Part shown: positions 10,799 to 21,905 of the stretch, piece after piece
Numbering within the stretch: the stretch's first letter is position 1
Layout: each line of letters opens with the position of its first letter
NCBI GenBank assembly: GCA_030704615.1
Contig: CM060733.1
Span: 52,886,001-52,950,000 of the forward strand
Reading direction: 5' to 3'
Length of the DNA stretch: 64,000 nt
Origin: Takakia lepidozioides
Lineage: Eukaryota; Streptophyta; Takakiopsida; Takakiales; Takakiaceae
Made by a program: the position numbers and the translations under genes
Notes under the pieces: generated by a model
What the model was told of the DNA's origin: nothing
Databases searched by the model: none
Seen by the model: the letters and a program-made list of their open reading frames with translations, nothing else

Positions 10799-12525
10799 CT
10801 AGCATATCACTTCAGCCAATGTCCCTTCCTTACCCTGCACTTCTGCGGCTTCCCTCTTTCCTTCTTCCTCACTGACTTCTTCTTCTCCTTCAGAGTCTGA
10901 GGAGTCTACCATGGGAATATCAGTACTCTTCTGCATTTCCCGTATGGTATCCGCCACTTCCTTGTGCAGTTCCTTCTCATCTCTCCAAGCCTCATCATCT
11001 TCAGGCACATCACTGCCATCTTCATTATCATCAACTTCATCTTCCACTGGAGGTACTAATTTTGCTCTGCTTCTTGTTACTATCATTGTACTCACTTCCG
11101 GTATAATACATGGCCTAACCATGTGGGCTGCCACTACTGGCCCCTCATTCCCAGGAGCTCTCATCTCATTCTGGTGTCTGATCCAGAATGGACAAGCCGC
11201 CTTACGATGTCCTGCCTGATTACAATAGTAACACAATTCTTCTCCATTGGGTCCTCGCCCTTGGTCTGTTCTGGGATTATTTCTGTAATCCTGATTCCCT
11301 GGCTGGTAATTCCCTCTTGGATTACCCTGATAGCCACCCCTGGGATGTCCCTAGTAATTCCCTCTTGGATTACCTCTCCTTTCCATGCCATTGTTATAAC
11401 CACCTGTCCTACCATAGTGGTCTTGATCATTGTTTCTTCTTGGCTGGGGTTGCACTTGATGCACCCTTACCTGCCTAGGCTCTCTTACTGCTGTTCTTCT
11501 GTTGTAGTAACAATTCTCAGTAGAATGGTTATCCATTTTACAGATAGTGCAGTGTTTCTCCTTCATGTGGCATTCAGTAGTGGTGTGGCCTTCATTCTGG
11601 CATTTTGCACACCAAACACCCTTCCTCCAATGTGTTGCAGCCTCTGTGGCATACTTTTTCAAGATTTCTTCTAATCTCTTCTCATAATTTTCCCTCTTCA
11701 TCTTTTCCTTCTTTTTACTCTTCTTTTTATGCTCCATCTCCTCTTCTTCTTCTGACTCATCCTCAGAGTCCTCTTCATCTCTTTTCTCCTTCCTGAGCAT
11801 TCCCAACTGCTCAATTCTGTTTGCTGTTTCAAATGCCTCCTCCACTGTATTGTGGGGTAACATGTCTACTTTCTTTTGCAACTCTGGCCTTAGTCCATTC
11901 ACAAACCAAGCCTTCTGCAATCCTAGTGCTGGTATAGCAGCCAACTTTTTCATCATCAACTCCATTTTCTCCATATACTCTTCAACAGTTTCATGCTTCT
12001 TCTGCTTCAGCTGCTGTAAACTCCCATACACTTCATTCATCCTCAGTTTTACTGGTCCTGAACCTATTTCGGAGCGTTGTACTCAAGCCATTCCAGGTTA
12101 GGAAATGATTATTAGGGAATCTTGCATATAACTCACTGGCTTTCTTTATAAGTGAACACGGAAACAGTCTCATCTTGGCATCATCGCCATTCTCATTGTT
12201 CACTATACACATGTGCTCAAATTGGCTAATGTGTACATCGGGATCCCCTTTTCCTGAATATATTGGAAAAGGTGGTTTTGCCCGTGTTGGTTGTAACGCC
12301 ATCTGTGGCCCTACCTTCTGCCCACTGACAGGTGCTGGCACCCTTGCTGGTGCTGGTCCTTCTGGACCTGTTGTTTTTGTGGTGGATCTTCCACCAAGTG
12401 GTGGCCCTTGAGCACTCCCTGCTACTGGCCTTTCTATATTCACAGTATTCCCAGCCTCAGTTGCACTACTTTCCACACTCCCTGTCCCCCCAGAGCCAGA
12501 TCCAGGTCTTTCGTCTGATTCCTCT
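10799..12525 (-). pseudogene. Gag, copy A, with three CCHC zinc knuckles
   Basis: N-terminal Ser/Gly/Pro-rich part, then the capsid-type region (FEHMCIVNNENGDDAKMRLF, EYMEKMELMMKKL, FVNGLRPELQKKV), an Asp/Glu- and Lys-rich charged stretch, and three CX2CX4HX4C knuckles: CAKC at about 11,611, CTIC at about 11,551 and CYYC at about 11,233. One frameshift lies near 12,040 and one in-frame TAG at 11,351 separates knuckles 2 and 3. The 5' end is cut off by the inverted RT fragment, so the true start is missing. Gag would package element RNA in a virus-like particle. Confidence 0.8.
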
Positions 12526-12690
12526 GAACTACAAGAAGCTGAATGCTTGTACGAAGAAAGATCCTTTCCCCTTGCCATTCACAAAAGCAGTATTGGACAC
12601 TGTGGCAGGCCATGAGATGTACTCATTCATGGATGGCTTCAGTGGTTATAATCAAGTGCAAGTGGCAGAAGAAGACCAAGGGAAGACAAC
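12526..12690 (+). mobile_element. Inverted RT fragment at the chimera junction
   Basis: On the plus strand this 164-bp piece encodes the RT stretch NYKKLNACTKKDPFPLPF to NQVQVAEEDQGKT, colinear with RT copy A but in opposite orientation. It joins directly to gag on one side and to the extra ORF of copy B on the other. No LTR or terminal repeat is seen at either edge. Confidence 0.85.
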
Positions 12691-14980
12691 TTGCTTTCAT
12701 GCTTCACCTGCATTTGGTATAGCTGTTGCTTATGTGCTTCGTGCAACTGGTCTTGCGCGAGGCCTGCCTCAATCAATTGTTCCTTGGCCAATTGCAAAGC
12801 CGCTTTTGTACTCTCTAAGTCTTGCTGTATCTTGAGAGTGACCTCCTCATCGACCTTGTTTGCACACTCAGTGGCAAGTCGAGCCTCAAACTCCTTCCTG
12901 AGTTCCTCCCTCAAAGCTGCCAATTGGGTAGTTGGAACATGGGATTTGACATAAGTGCCCAACAAATTAAGTGTCCTGCTTATGGAACTCATAAGCATGG
13001 CATGTTGAGGGTCATCATGGTGAGCTTGCTGCTGTTCTCCCTGATCCTCAACAGTGTGATGCCTCACGAACCATTCAGGCCATTGCCCCACCAGATTTTC
13101 TTCCTGAACCACTTCATCCGTCACAGGTGCTACAGTGTCTTGACATTCTACCTGTGGTACCTCCGTCGCAGGTGCGTGTATTATATGCACCGCAGGGTTT
13201 CCCCTGGACAACCGTTGCACCTCCGGAATCACTGTTTCCTTGACCAGACCAGAATTTTCATAGAGAAGGTCCCCCTTCTCAATTTCTGCCACCACCTGTT
13301 CTGTAGTGGGGATATCTAACCCTTCTTTCTCCAAATCAATTATTTCTGGTGGAACTGCATGGAACAACTTGTGGTAACTCTGTGATAAGCCGATCATCTG
13401 GCTGTGATGGCTGTGATACTGAAGTAACTTCTTCTTCCCTCTCTGAAGGTCCTGCTTCCAATAATAGCAGCTCTCTGTGCTGCTGTGCCCCTTCCTGCAC
13501 AAGAGCTTGGGAAACATTATCATGCGGTTTCCGTGAAGCCAGTGGATCCGCCACTACAGTCTTTCCCCGCCTCTGTCTCTTAGACTGGGGTTGCCCTGCC
13601 AGTCCACCCTCACTGTGTGAAGAGCCTTGCTCTTCCATTGCAGTGGTTTTGGTCTCAAACACTCCCATCTCTTTTCTTTCCCGAGCATCAAGTATGCAAG
13701 AATCAAGAATTATTTGAGCAATGATTGGGCCAGATACTATGATAGGAGACTTTGCGGCAGTACCCTGTAATCTTTTCATCTCCTCTACCAGTGCGTTGTA
13801 CATTATGTCCGCCCATACTACCTATTCTTCTCTCAGGGCTTTGAGTATTTCCTCTGTAAAGGATCTGCTCAAATACTGTTGGTTCTGTTTCATGGCAAAC
13901 AAAACGTTCAAATTGGCCTACCTCCCTTAGCCCTGGGTACACGGCCTTGGTACAAGCATAACCATGAGTTTTAAAGAAACTCCCTTCTTGGAATAAGTCC
14001 CAATTTGCAGTCTTGCCCTGTGCTCCTCCACATGCACCTGACCTGATGGCAATTCAAACAATTGCTGTAGGTATAGGGGAGTAATTTCTAATTCAACTCC
14101 CTTCACCGTTGTTGCTCCTGTCCTAGGCTCAAAGTTCTGCAAGAATTGTAACATATATACTGCCTATGGTGCAATGTCCAATCTTTGCTTTGCAATCCTT
14201 CTAATCGCAGCTCCTTCAGTAACTGTACCGCCTGTGGAGTAGCAATCGTTTGTTTCTACAGGATTGTGGTGCTCTTCACCCTGATTTCTTCCATTCCTCT
14301 CACTCTCTTCATTCTAGACCCACAGAAAGGTTTGGGCTGTAACAATTGAAGAATTGCCTGCAGGGCACAAAGCATAAACGTATGGTTTGCCACAAAATGC
14401 TATGGGTAATTTCTTGTAAGCATGCGGGGCTTGCAAGCATCGATTAAGAGAAAAGATACTCTCTGTTCTTCTATCCCCGTGCCACTGCGTAAGTAGTATC
14501 GCGAGCGTATAGTCTGTTAGTTCCCTCCATAGCTTCAAGCTATAGCATTGATGGTCTATCCCCGTCGTGACGCCCGTTACTGGGAACGACGCGACTCTTG
14601 CGCTTAAAATTCCTCCATTTTCTTGATTCTGCTTCTGGCCTTTGATTGGCTGTAACTGCTGTGAACTGGATTTTAGATTTCATTTCCTCCTCCATGGATT
14701 TTCCACTCTGGACTGTCCACTAGGATAGCACAATGTGACATGGATTTCGCTTTTCGGTACTTTTTAAAGGTTCCGTTACCCTTTCCCCGTATGCATTAAT
14801 GGGCCCATAATAAGTTAATGTGCCGGGTAGGTACTTTGACGGCCAATTTTGTCTTTCCCTGATGACACTCGCCTTTGCATGTCCGGCTGTGTGTCTCGCC
14901 CTGGCGTCCACGTGTCCATTTCTACACGTGCCTTCGTCCACTTTTCCGCCGGCCACTGTCCGGATGTTCCCCACATCCAC
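12691..14980 (-). pseudogene. Extra ORF (ORF3), copy B, truncated
   Basis: Minus-strand pieces match copy A in order: LADYTLAILLTQWR-like sequence at 14,538-14,314, GVELEITPLYLQQLF at 14,154-13,927, IIVSGPIIAQIILDS near 13,740, GLDIPTTEQVVAEIE near 13,300 and the start of the coiled coil (ISRTLNLLGTYVKSHVP, about 12,970). It ends at 12,690 where the inverted RT fragment begins, so the C-terminal half present in copy A is absent. Several frameshifts. Comparison of the two copies supports a real, once-translated ORF. Confidence 0.65.
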
Positions 14981-14992
14981 CTGTCACTGATC

Positions 14993-15970
14993 CTATGGAT
15001 TGTGTAACCCTAGTAGGCCTGTGTTTTGTGCTGTGACAGGCTGTGTCATACTGTGGTACGCTGTGATAGGTGTGTGGCATTGTGGTAAGCTGTGATAGGC
15101 TGTGACACGCTGTGAGGCTGTGGGTGTGTTGTGCCGTGCTGGGCTGTGATATGCTGTGTCGTGCCGTACTGGGCTGTGATAGGCTGTGTTGCGTCGTGTT
15201 GGGATATGATAGGCCGTGTCGCGCTGTGTTGGGCTGTGATAGGCTGTGTCGCGCCGTGCTGGGCTGTGATAGGCTGTGTCGCGCCGTGCTGGGCTGTGAT
15301 AGGCTGTGTTGCGCCGTGCTGGGCTGTGATATGCTGTGTCGCGCCTGTACTGCCCGCCCTCGTCATATACGCTCGGCCTAGCGACAAGTGCTCCATACTC
15401 TGTTGGTATCACTGGCGCATCCCGTGACTGCTTTTGCGTTTCAACATGCAAATCATGCTGCAATGGTTTGTCATGGATACCACTGTACCCCTTCAACTTA
15501 TTGGCATTGACTCTTCCCAGCATCTCTTTGTTAATGGTTTGTAGCATGGCGGTGTTGTTATCATACATTTTCTGTATGACATAAGGTCCTTTCCATGGTG
15601 ATTTAAGCTTAGAAGCTTTAATCTTTCCCTTCTTCTGCAACCAGAGAATCTTTATCTTGCCTTCATCAAACTGTTCCTTTCTCTTCATCTGAATTCTGGT
15701 CATGTTATCAGCTGCATCAGCACGTACTTCTTCCACATGGTATAATTCATGTTTCCTGACCTTAATTGAATCTTGCAATTCCATTCTCTTTCCCCATTCC
15801 GTTCTCATGGTAGGTAACAGGAATTCCACTGGAAGTAAAGCTTCCATACCATAAACTAATTGGAATGGTGTATACTTAGTGGTGACTTTATATGAAGTCC
15901 TGTATGACCACAAAGCTGTCAGCAGCTTTGTATCCCAATCCGTTTTGTTTGCATTGACTATCTTAGCCAA
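14993..15970 (-). CDS. Integrase C-terminal region, copy B, with coded tandem repeat
   Basis: One open frame from TDWDTKLLTALWSYRTS (end of the integrase core) through VRADAADNMTRIQMKR and SPWKGPYVIQKMYDN (GPY/F-like module) to about 14 copies of a 10-residue unit of the type DTAYHSPARR. The repeat comes from a 30-bp minisatellite. The upstream catalytic core is in a shifted frame, so this is part of a broken polyprotein even though it is open itself. Confidence 0.6.
   Translation of the reverse strand: MAKIVNANKTDWDTKLLTALWSYRTSYKVTTKYTPFQLVYGMEALLPVEFLLPTMRTEWGKRMELQDSIKVRKHELYHVEEVRADAADNMTRIQMKRKEQFDEGKIKILWLQKKGKIKASKLKSPWKGPYVIQKMYDNNTAMLQTINKEMLGRVNANKLKGYSGIHDKPLQHDLHVETQKQSRDAPVIPTEYGALVARPSVYDEGGQYRRDTAYHSPARRNTAYHSPARRDTAYHSPARRDTAYHSPTQRDTAYHIPTRRNTAYHSPVRHDTAYHSPARHNTPTASQRVTAYHSLPQCHTPITAYHSMTQPVTAQNTGLLGLHNP
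15020..15345. repeat. 30-bp coding minisatellite, copy B
   Basis: Units of the form GGGCTGTGATAGGCTGTGTC plus GCGCCGTGCT, 30 bp long, with single-base variants. Because 30 is a multiple of 3, several frames on both strands stay open (DTAYHSPARR and ITAQHGATQP on minus; AVLGCDRLCR on plus). Core word GGCTGTGA is shared with the other minisatellites in this window. Confidence 0.85.
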
Positions 15971-17708
15971 GATAGTACATAGTATTTTGTTGGTAGCCTC
16001 TGCCTGCCCATTACCCTGTGGGTATATGTTGTACTCTTCCTATGCACAATCATGAACTCTTTAGTCAATAATTCAATGGTCTCATTAATGAAGTGACTTC
16101 CCTGATCACTGATAAATTCCAAGGGACAGCCAAATCGTGTAAGTATGTTCTCATACAGGAACCTTGCTGTGGACTTGGCTGTGTTGTCCCTCAAAGCTTT
16201 AGCTTCCACCCACTTCGTAGTATAATCAGTGGCTGTAATTATGTACCTGTTCTGTGTATTCTTGGCTGGTGGGTTAATTGGTCCAACAAAGTCTAGTCCC
16301 CATTTCTGAAATGGTTCCGTAGGCATTGTAGGATGCAAAGCCATCTTCCCAGATCTTTGCAAAGGTCCTAGCCTTTGACATTCATCACAACTCTGACAAT
16401 ATTTGTGTACATCTTTGAACAAAGTAGGCCACAAGTAACCTGCATGTAGTATCTTCCTACTGGTAGTCTCTTCTCCAAAATGACCTCCTGCCACTCCTTT
16501 ATGAACTTCCTCCAAAACTTTATTAACTTCATGGTGGTATAAGCATCGCTTCAGCACTCCATCTGGTCCTAGCTTATACATTCTGCTCCTTATCATAGTG
16601 TAAGGTAGAGCCTTGATAGCAATTCTCTTTCTCTGCTCCTTTCCATAACTTGGTGGGCACTGACCATGAGCAAGGTAGTATCTGATTGGCCACTGCCAAT
16701 CTAACCAGTCATCTGCACTTCCCTGCACCTCCACTGCAAATAGAGTCGCATCTAGTAATTGATCATCTACTCCCGTGGCTGGTTCTCCTGTTGATAACCG
16801 TGACAAGTGATCCGCCACAAGATGCACCCTCCCAGGCTTGTAAACAACCTCGAACTCAAACTCGTGCAAGATTATCAACCATCTTGCTATTCTTCCGCTT
16901 ATCAGAGGTTTGTTTACCAGGTATATCAGAGCCTGGTGATCCACATAGAACATAAACTTCTTGCCCAACAGGTAATGCCTGAATTTCTTCACTGCATAGA
17001 TCATTGCCAATGCTTCTCTTTCCGTTGTGCTATAATTTCTTTCGGCATTGTTCATCAATCGGCTAGCATAGTACACATGTGAATCTATCCTTCCTGTAAC
17101 ATTTTGGGCTAACACTGCTCCTAGTGCTTCTCCAGAAGCATCACAGTGAACATGAAATATTTCCTGCCAGTGAGGATTAATCAACACAGGTGTAGTTGTT
17201 ACTGACAATGTAAGTTCCTCAAAAGCCTGTTGACATTCAGGTGTCCATGCAAACACTGCATCTTTCTTCAGAAGTTTGCTCAATGGTGCTGCTATCTGTG
17301 CATACTGTCTCACAAATCTTCTGTAATAACTGGTTTGCCCAAGGAATCTCCTTAGACTCTTAACATTCATTGGTGGTGGAGAGGCTTTAATGGCCTCTAT
17401 TTTCCTGGTCTCCACAAGAAGTCCCCTCTTACACACAATGTGTCCCAGAAGCACCCCTGAGTTCACACAGAAAGTACACTTCTCTGGATTCAGGCCCAGA
17501 CCTCTCATCCTGCATCTGGCCAGACATAACTCCAATTTATGCAAGTGCTCATTCTTAGAGCTGTACACACTGAAATCATCCAAGAACACCTGCATGAAAT
17601 CATCCAGATACTCATGAAAAGATTCACTTATCACTCTCGGAAAGGTTGCTGGTGCATTACAAAGTCCAAAAGGCATGACTTTGTATGCATAAGCACCCCA
17701 GTTTGTGA
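15958..17708 (-). pseudogene. RT (5'-truncated)-RNase H-integrase, copy B
   Basis: A single open frame runs from NWGAYAYKVMPFGLCNAP through the intact catalytic box VFLDDFSVYS, RNase H (HVYYASRLMNNAERNY, DHQALIYLVNK), zinc finger (CQSCDECQRLG) and integrase core (WGLDFVGPI, EFISDQGSHFI). RT lacks its fingers: the match stops at 17,708 and unrelated sequence follows. At the other end a shift after VHRKSTTY loses the catalytic Glu frame. Better preserved than copy A. Confidence 0.8.
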
Positions 17709-18239
17709 TTTTATTTTTTCCTGGTAGTGGCTTGGGGAATATGGAAAAGAGAGAGTGGAGATGAAGGAGGCTGGATGGAGATGATGTGATTGAAGACACT
17801 AACCGTCTTCCGTGAATTACATGTTCCCGGGAAACGGTTAGAACAGGGGGGAAGGAGATAAAGGGGGCAGCGGAGACGGGAGAGGACCACTTTTTTTGGA
17901 TGGAGATCACTCCTGGGAAAGGACTAAGATCGGAGGAAGGGAAGCTGGCGAGGAGGAAGGAGATACTATAGGACAGAGTTAGTACGAGATGTAGGATTAC
18001 TTAGAGGGATAGATTAGAGAAGTTAGGACATCAGCATGTATCCGATTATGATTAATCTGATTCTCATCCGATACAAACACCTTGTGTTGAGAGACTTGAG
18101 TGAAGCTGTGTATGAATGAAATCAGGGGGCCCAAGAAGCAATCTGACGCTTAAAAAGATACCTGGTCATGATAAACAGGGAATATAAACTGATAAGGAAT
18201 ATAATTGAAAACCCAACAATGATTCACTAGCTGCAGGTC
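17709..18239. other. Non-coding stretch beside RT copy B
   Basis: No homology to the retroelement coding parts and no gene seen. Purine-rich on the plus strand near 17,730-17,960 (GGAGATGAAGGAGG-type words). Might be element leader sequence or host DNA caught at a recombination joint. Confidence 0.35.
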
Positions 18240-19560
18240 ATGACTGATTGTTTCACGCGGGCTGAATGCTTAGAGATATCCAACTCTTCTATCTTGGAGT
18301 TTCCCCCTCGGATAGCGAAGGGATGGGTGAGTAAAAGCCGTGTGACATTTGGCGACCATACTGGGGAACTGAGTCATGAACAACCAGATGTGACAGGCAT
18401 CTGGTGGGATCATGGTGGTTGGAGGATTAAAGAATTTGAAGTGAATCAAATTCCCTATGGAACGAAGGAAGAAAGATTGTCCAAACAATTCTTTCAAATG
18501 TTCTTGGAATTGCCAGACGGTTGTAAAGAAAATATTCTTAAGCGAGTGCATGATGCTAATCCGGAATGGGGTCTGGAGAAAGGAGTGATAAGATTTATCA
18601 GGTAGCCTGTAGAGGAAGAGCACGGTGGTTACCAACATTGGTTTATGTGATAGCCTTACTATCTATTAAGCGGGTAGAGTTTGAAAGCTGGGAGGAAAGG
18701 AAAGTGAATGTTTACACTCATATGCATGGGGGAGCTTGTATTGGTAAAGAATTGGATTCCAAAGGATATCTTGTGGATCAAACTTACACCAAGAACAGCT
18801 TTTCAGACTTGTTTACCATATGGTTATATGGTAACGGAGACTTCCAGTATAGCCAGAGGTACATTGAAGCTGGAAAGAAACCCAGGCATATATGAGAGAT
18901 ACTACAGGAGAGAATTTTGGTTGTTGCCACACTAAAAGAAATGAAAGATATGGGACATGAGTGATGAAAGAGAAGCTAGACTCCAAAGATATTCAGCAAA
19001 AAGAGAAAGTTATCTGAAAGCTCATTATCCATATCTGTGGGAGAGATGAATAGACATTGGGGAATCATCTGGACCTCTCACACCATTGAGATCAGGGAGT
19101 ACATCACCTATACCAGAGGAGCTAGAGTTGGATACCACATCTTCTTTTTCTTTGCAAGAAAGATTAAGGGACTTGGTAGAGGAAGAAGATCAACCACGAG
19201 GTGAAGGATCTGAGGTACATCCCTGGATAAAAGATTTGGCAGAAATCTTTGATAAGAGTTGGCATGGAACACCAAGAGCAGGAACTCCAGTTTCGGGAGC
19301 AGAAGATGAGGATGCAGAACCAGCGGAGAGTTCAAACTCTCCAACATTATTACAAAATAGTTACATGAGTGAAGAAGAAGAAAACCAAGGAAAGAAATTG
19401 GAAGATGAGGAATATGAAGAAGTAGACCCAGCAGCTGAGGTTGAGACTACAACCAGGACTTCCCAACCCGTTGGACCTGGATCAAGTGGAGCACTTGGAT
19501 CACAGGCCAACAAAGGTGTCGGCGATAGATGTTGTTCCCCACAGTCGTTCCCTGTCATGA
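18240..19560 (+). pseudogene. Unrecognised protein sequence, opposite strand to the retroelement, frameshifted
   Basis: Three coding-like segments follow one another: 18,240-18,605 (IWWDHGGWRIKEFEVNQIP), 18,566-18,895 (WLPTLVYVIALLSIKRVEF and YSQRYIEAGKKP) and 19,086-19,560 (acidic, EEEENQGKKLEDEEYEEVD). Between the last two a shifted frame gives YLKAHYPYLWER. Together about 400 residues with aromatic-rich globular parts and an acidic tail. No domain is recognised. It may be an antisense extra ORF of the element or a captured host gene. Its reading runs into the LTR minisatellite. Confidence 0.4.
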
Positions 19561-19567
19561 TAACCTT

Positions 19568-19918
19568 CCCTACGACTGTGACAGCTGTGTCAGACTGTGT
19601 CGGGCTGTGACTGGCTGTGCCGGGCTGTGTGTGGCTGTGACGGGCTGTGACTGGCTGTGCCAGGCTGTGTGTGCTGTGACGGGCTGTGACTGTGTCAGGC
19701 TGTGACTGGTTGTGACGGGCTGTGTTGGCTGTGCCGGGCTGTGTGTGGCTGTGACGGGCTGTGACTGTGTCGGGCTGTGACTGGCTGTGCCGGGCTGTGT
19801 ATGGCTGTGACGGGCTATCTCAAAAAATTAAGGGTACCCCTCAGACCCATAGAAGTGTCTAAGTCCCAGACTCCACAGAACCCATAAAAATGCCTAAGTC
19901 CCAAACTGCCTCCTAACA
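19568..19918 (-). repeat. 5' LTR of the chimeric Ty3 element
   Basis: Partner of 2208-2465 and in the same orientation. About 24 GGCTGTGAC-like units (19,575-19,815) precede the conserved block TCAAAAAATTAAGGGTACCC and the end CTCCTAACA (minus strand start TGTTAGGAGG). No convincing tRNA primer-binding site was found just inside it. Confidence 0.65.
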
Positions 19919-20029
19919 TGGGATTTGCTAGAGGAACTTCACACCATCAGTGTCAGCTGCTAGCAGCAAGTATTCATGATTTGTACACATACAGGGATAG
20001 CTGAAGGACCAGGGATAGAGGTCCAGGTT

Positions 20030-20375
20030 CATCCAAGAGGGCCGGATTTCAAACACAATATTAGTTCCGATTCCCTGTGGATCAAAAGCTACAAGAAATA
20101 TGCTAACGAGAAAATGGTCTGCTAATAAAGGCACCTTTTTCAACACATTTCACCCTGTTTTTCCCTCTTATCAAAATCAGCCCTAAATTTTCATGTTGAA
20201 TTCTGCAAGTTAGTTGGTTGAGTGAACCTGGGATAGTTTGGAGTGACTTTGACATGATACTGCCAATGTGACAACATGAAAGTATCCAAAAGAGGTAACA
20301 GAGATGAGGAGAAGCTGTGGAATGAATACTTTTCTGACCCCAGTCAATGGTGGGACAACCGAGGCAAAAATGTGA
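20030..20375 (+). pseudogene. OSB-like (organellar ssDNA-binding protein) PDF-motif fragments, first set
   Basis: At about 20,036-20,095 the plus strand encodes HPRGPDFKHNISSDSLWI, and at about 20,300-20,365 EEKLWNEYFSDPSQWWDNRG. From memory of the family, plant OSB proteins carry a motif with WWDNR followed by PDFKH...LW, so these look like the two halves of that motif, here in reversed order and separated by non-coding sequence. No ssDNA-binding fold is seen nearby. The arrangement suggests shuffled remnants of a multi-motif gene, not a working gene. Confidence 0.5.
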
Positions 20376-20439
20376 ATGCCTGTCAGATTACCAGATGTCA
20401 TTTTGAACACTGCCCCTGCCTTGGTGGACATGTATGTCA

Positions 20440-20834
20440 AATGTGGGTGCAACGAGGATGCAAAGGGACTATGGCTAAACGAGATGTGGTGTCATGGAGT
20501 GCGATGTTTGCAGGGTATGCACAGCAGGGGCGTGGGATGGAGGCTTTGGAGACCTATGAGCAAATTATGAGGGAAGGGGTACTGAAGCCCGACCACATAA
20601 CGTGTGTGTGTGTGTTTGCAATGCGTGTGCAAGCCTGGCAGCCCTGGAAAGGGCAAAAGGTCCATGGTTGCATCGTCAAAGCTGCAAATGTACCAGATGT
20701 CATTCTGAACACTCCCCTGGTGGACAATATGTATGCCAAATGTAGGTGTAGCAAGGATGCAAAGGGAGTGTTCAACAACGTGGCTGAACAATATGTGGTG
20801 TCTTGGAGTACCATGATGACCACCTTCCCTGGTG

Positions 20835-20835
<1 letters not shown>
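20440..20835 (+). pseudogene. PPR fragment
   Basis: Contains RDVVSWSAMFAGYAQQGRG, GQKVHGCIVKAANVPDVIL and VDNMYAKCRCSKDAKGVF, typical of plant PLS-type pentatricopeptide repeats (organelle RNA binding). About three repeats; joined in frame to the OSB-like WWDNR piece upstream and ending in a (TC)n run. Degenerate at many conserved positions. Confidence 0.7.

Positions 20836-20837
<2 letters not shown>

Positions 20838-20868
<31 letters not shown>
20838..20868 (+). repeat. (TC)n microsatellite
   Basis: An uninterrupted TC run of about 15 units directly after the PPR fragment. Confidence 0.9.
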
Positions 20869-20871
<3 letters not shown>

Positions 20872-21480
20872 CTCTAATGCCCTCACACTGTCCAGTGGAA
20901 ATACAGTTAGGCATTAAACCTCCCTAAACTTTGTTTTGAATATGTGACATGGGCAAGGATCTTAAGGACTATCTCAATGGCCTACCTGCCCTCGTCACTA
21001 GACTGAAATTTAAACTCGGGGTGGGAAACTCCAAGTGCATCCACGAGCTACCACACTTAACATACATGTTGACAAGGGTGTTGTGTAGAAAGCATTTAAT
21101 GCCTTCAATCCACTTAATATAATGTGAGCATATGCACCTGATTTTCAGTTTGCGGGCCTTTCAACTTGATGCTCTTACGCTTGAGACAGGGGACTTAGGT
21201 ATCTGAATATGCTGAAATTATGCCTAGCTGGTTGAAGTCTGTAGAGCCTCTTTCAGTTGCAGGATGGGGAAGGCAGGGGGCAAGGAGGTGGGGGAAAAAT
21301 AGAATACTGTTCAGTATGACTCTTGGAGCAATTCCAGCTTAAAATGTGATGATGTCACCATTGGGGCATGGACCTCTTGGTCGTTTACAAGGGACTTGGG
21401 AGGGTCAGCATGATCAGCCTATGTATGAAGGCTGGCAGCCCTAGAATTTTATAACCAGATGTCATTATGAACAATCCCTA
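20869..21480. other. No gene seen
   Basis: Sequence between two PPR fragments. Nothing coding or repetitive was recognised. Confidence 0.4.
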
Positions 21481-21489
21481 GTTCTGGAC

Positions 21490-21905
21490 ATATATGCCAA
21501 TGTCAAGGGAGTATTCAACACTATGGCTAAACGAGATGTGGTGTCGTGGAGTGCGATGCTTGCAGGGTATGCACAGCAGGATGGAGGCTTTGGATACCTA
21601 TGAGCAAATGATGGGGAAAGGGGTGAAGCTCGACCACATCATTTTAGTGTGTGTTTGCAGTGCGTGTGCAAGCCTGGCAGCCCGGGAAAAGGGCAAAGAG
21701 GTGCATGGTTGCAACACCAAAACTGGAATTGTACCATGTGTGATTTTGAACAATACCTTGTGGACATGTATGCCAAATGTGGGAGCATTGAGGGTGCGGA
21801 GAGAGCCTTCAACACTATGGCTGAACAAGATGTGGTGTCGTGGAACGCGATGCTTGCAGGATATGCACAGCAAGGGCGCGGGATGGAGGTTTTGGAGACA
21901 GGAAA
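21490..21905 (+). pseudogene. PPR fragment, second copy
   Basis: VLNTMAKRDVVSWSAM-like and CVCSACASLAAREKGKEVHG, then in another frame VDMYAKCGSIEGAERAF and EQDVVSWNAMLAGYAQQGRG. At least one frameshift near 21,650-21,760 and a short tandem copy of the RDVVSWSAMLAGYAQQ segment. It reads directly into an OSB-like piece at 21,906. Confidence 0.7.

Larger units (their letters stand above)
2208..19918 (-). mobile_element. Chimeric Ty3/gypsy LTR retrotransposon
   Basis: Two direct repeats with TGTTAGG-type starts on the minus strand (2208-2465 and 19568-19918) enclose about 17.7 kb. Read on the minus strand from the high end the order is: LTR, an unrecognised opposite-strand ORF, a 5'-truncated RT-RNaseH-integrase block (17.7-15 kb), a truncated extra ORF (15-12.7 kb), a 164-bp inverted RT fragment, then gag, protease, RT, RNase H, integrase, a full extra ORF, a polypurine tract and the second LTR. 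The two halves are related copies of one family, so the object is a chimera from recombination or template switching, or one element inserted in another. I see no target-site duplication. All coding parts are broken. Confidence 0.75.

Noticed and set aside
15020-15345. Regular repeats that could suggest a CRISPR array
   Set aside because: Units are contiguous with no unique spacers, there are no cas genes and the genome is a plant; it is a minisatellite.
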